Below, piece by piece: positions 62,488 through 64,000 of a stretch of 64,000 bases of DNA. The DNA comes from Ovis canadensis. Taxonomy: Eukaryota; Chordata; Mammalia; Artiodactyla; Bovidae. The stretch is from assembly GCF_042477335.2 (NCBI RefSeq), contig NC_091254.1, positions 95,755,501 through 95,819,500 on the forward strand, read 5' to 3'. The translations under genes and the position numbers were made by a program. Every line of letters begins with the position of its first letter. The stretch's first letter is position 1. A model generated the notes under the pieces. The model did not search any database. It saw only the letters and a program-made list of their open reading frames with translations, and had not been told where the DNA came from.

Positions 62488-64000
62488 GCCTGCTGTTTGG
62501 TGTTAACATGATAAATATAACGTCTCTCTCACTCAACAGTCCTTCAGATATTTGAAGATAACAGTAACGTTCACCTTCAGTCTTCCCCCCCATTTGCGTG
62601 TTTCTGAACTACTTTTCATATGATTAATAATCCTCTTACCAGCCGTGTTTCTATTACTTGGTTTGATAGTAGAAAATATTGTCTAATGCGGACCTGTGAG
62701 GGCAAACAGGGCTAGCTCTGTGGTCCTTGTGGAAGACAATTGTGCTTTTCCTGTTCACAACAATACATCAGTGACACAGCAGAAGAGCAAGGGAGAAAAT
62801 TGCCTTCTCCCTTGATGAACAAATACCAGAAGACTCTTCAAGTTTGAATCTGACATGAAAAGCAAATGAAAGCCATTGTACAATTAAGGCAACTTAGATG
62901 TCAGGAAAAGAGAACGGCATGGCCAGCCTTGAGTAGCCAGTTGAGAATGGGAACAGATCCACCAGAGAATCTTGTGAGCACAGTACCAGTCTGGAAAGAT
63001 TCAGCATAATATCATTTTGACAATTATTCCTTTTAAGATTTCCCTTAGAAGAACACATAACTTAGATTTCCTGAGTACATAATCTGGAGCACATCTGGAC
63101 ATTTATAAACTGGGTTCTGCCTGGCACTTAAAATGTTTTCCTATTTAGGAGATGTGATTGGCAAATGAGACTTTTATCTTTTGATGCCATCAACTGTTAT
63201 CCTGCAGAAAAAGTTAGATGATGGATTTCTTTTGGAACACATGATCGTTCTGTAATGTTACCTCTTCTCTTCTCTTTCTGTATTTGTAACTGAACCCTGA
63301 AATAGAACTTAATCTGTCAAATGAACTCTCTATTTGTTCTTTTTGAATAGCAAATACTACTACTGTGGATGTCAAAATTATAAAGCTTCTAAATTAAAAA
63401 TAGTTCAAAAAAGAAAATATCTCTTGCAAATATGTTTTCCTATGATCTTTGGTGTTTACTATGCTATCTTAAAATATTGTATTTTAGTAGGAAAAACAAA
63501 TACATGTCAAAGTTATGTCTTGTGTGTGTGTGTAATGCTCAAAAGAGATCAGTAAACTTAAAGGCTAAATACTACTGAGAGTTTGAGTCAACTGAAAATC
63601 AATCTGAGTAGTTCATAATTCCCTTCTAACTTTGAATTCCCTTTGCAACTGCTCTTCAGACTGTCCTGAGATGCTAGGACATAGCTTGAAGTTGTAATAA
63701 TTTGTGGCCCTCTCATTTATCAAGACATTACATAGAAGTTCAAAAAACTATACTGTTTATAAGATAATGAGTTATACCCATCTTTAGAGAGGTGAAGTAA
63801 ATGCTTTGAAATATTTTCAAGATTTCAGGAGCCATGACAGAAAGAATCAAACTGATTCTTTAAGTCTCCTTAAAATTTGTTCATTTGTTGGCAAAAATAG
63901 GAATTGATTAAATAATTTCAAGTCTAATTACCAACAGTTTTCTCCATTTGTATTTGAAATTGGAGAAATAGCTGTATTTATTCATGGAAATTTCTCTTTA
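62488..64000. other. Repeat-poor AT-rich right end
   Basis: 1.5 kb with no assigned young repeat; a short GT run near 63521-63533. No exon or RNA gene recognised. Confidence 0.4.

Noticed and set aside
1-64000. tRNA genes at tRNA-like heads with intact B boxes (for example near 15075, 21765, 62350)
   Set aside because: Each is followed by the BovB-derived A unit and cannot fold as a complete cloverleaf; these are SINE heads.
1-64000. CRISPR-like arrays or bacterial operon features
   Set aside because: The direct repeats are eukaryotic VNTRs or SINE copies; no ribosome-binding or operon organisation, and the repeat content is mammalian.
1-64000. Endogenous retrovirus
   Set aside because: No LTR pair, primer-binding site or gag/pol/env-like frame was recognised; the only RT is BovB. 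Some unresolved old repeats could be solo-LTR relics but cannot be assigned by eye.

Overview
The window is ruminant (most likely bovid) nuclear DNA with no protein-coding gene that I can support. The lineage call rests on repeats found only in this group: BovB (RTE-type LINE) fragments, Bov-tA SINEs (a tRNA-Glu-like head joined to a BovB-derived A unit), one BOV-A2 dimer, and many CHR-type SINEs of cetartiodactyls. Cattle, sheep, goat and other bovids cannot be told apart here. Every open frame longer than 60 codons is either a translated repeat, an open frame through low-complexity DNA, or an isolated frame without splice structure or a recognisable domain. The only real protein signature is reverse transcriptase from a dead BovB copy.

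Layout. 1-9.5 kb is SINE-dense around an AT-rich block (3.0-4.3 kb) holding a decayed L1. 9.5-15 kb has a BovB copy, a small CpG-rich block (about 12.29-12.56 kb) and a strongly strand-asymmetric C-rich minisatellite (12.8-13.4 kb). 15-22 kb has a mariner-type palindromic MITE at 16.06 kb, a BovB copy and several CHR SINEs, one with a perfect 16-bp target duplication. 22.1-22.3 kb is a 49-bp minisatellite carrying one CACGTG palindrome per unit. 23-31 kb mixes old MIR/L2 remnants with Bov-tA copies, a rearranged L1 3' end (27.3-28.0 kb) and two G-quadruplex-type tracts on opposite strands. 31.7-33.0 kb is a nested L1/SINE cluster with a long duplication and an apparent SINE-BovB chimera. 34-45 kb holds a 0.7-kb BovB copy, CHR and Bov-tA copies with target duplications, and a scrambled hAT element. 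46-52 kb is comparatively repeat-poor. 52-57 kb has an interrupted TCTA microsatellite, a repeat-poor block with homeodomain-type motifs (53.8-54.5 kb) and the best-preserved BovB, whose two halves lie on opposite strands between matching target duplications. 57-64 kb is AT-rich with scattered SINEs and ends in about 1.5 kb with nothing recognised.

Nothing here acts as an operon or pathway. What the sequence records is LINE-driven mobilisation: BovB machinery is thought to move Bov-tA SINEs, L1 machinery to move CHR-type and other poly(A)-tailed elements, with later tandem duplication and microsatellite growth. The candidates for biological activity are the MITE hairpin (possible microRNA precursor), the CpG-rich block, the E-box minisatellite and the homeodomain-motif block; all are inferences needing conservation or expression data. 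Repeat boundaries were read by eye and may be off by several bases, more for MIR/L2/old L1. Family names are from memory of consensus sequences.
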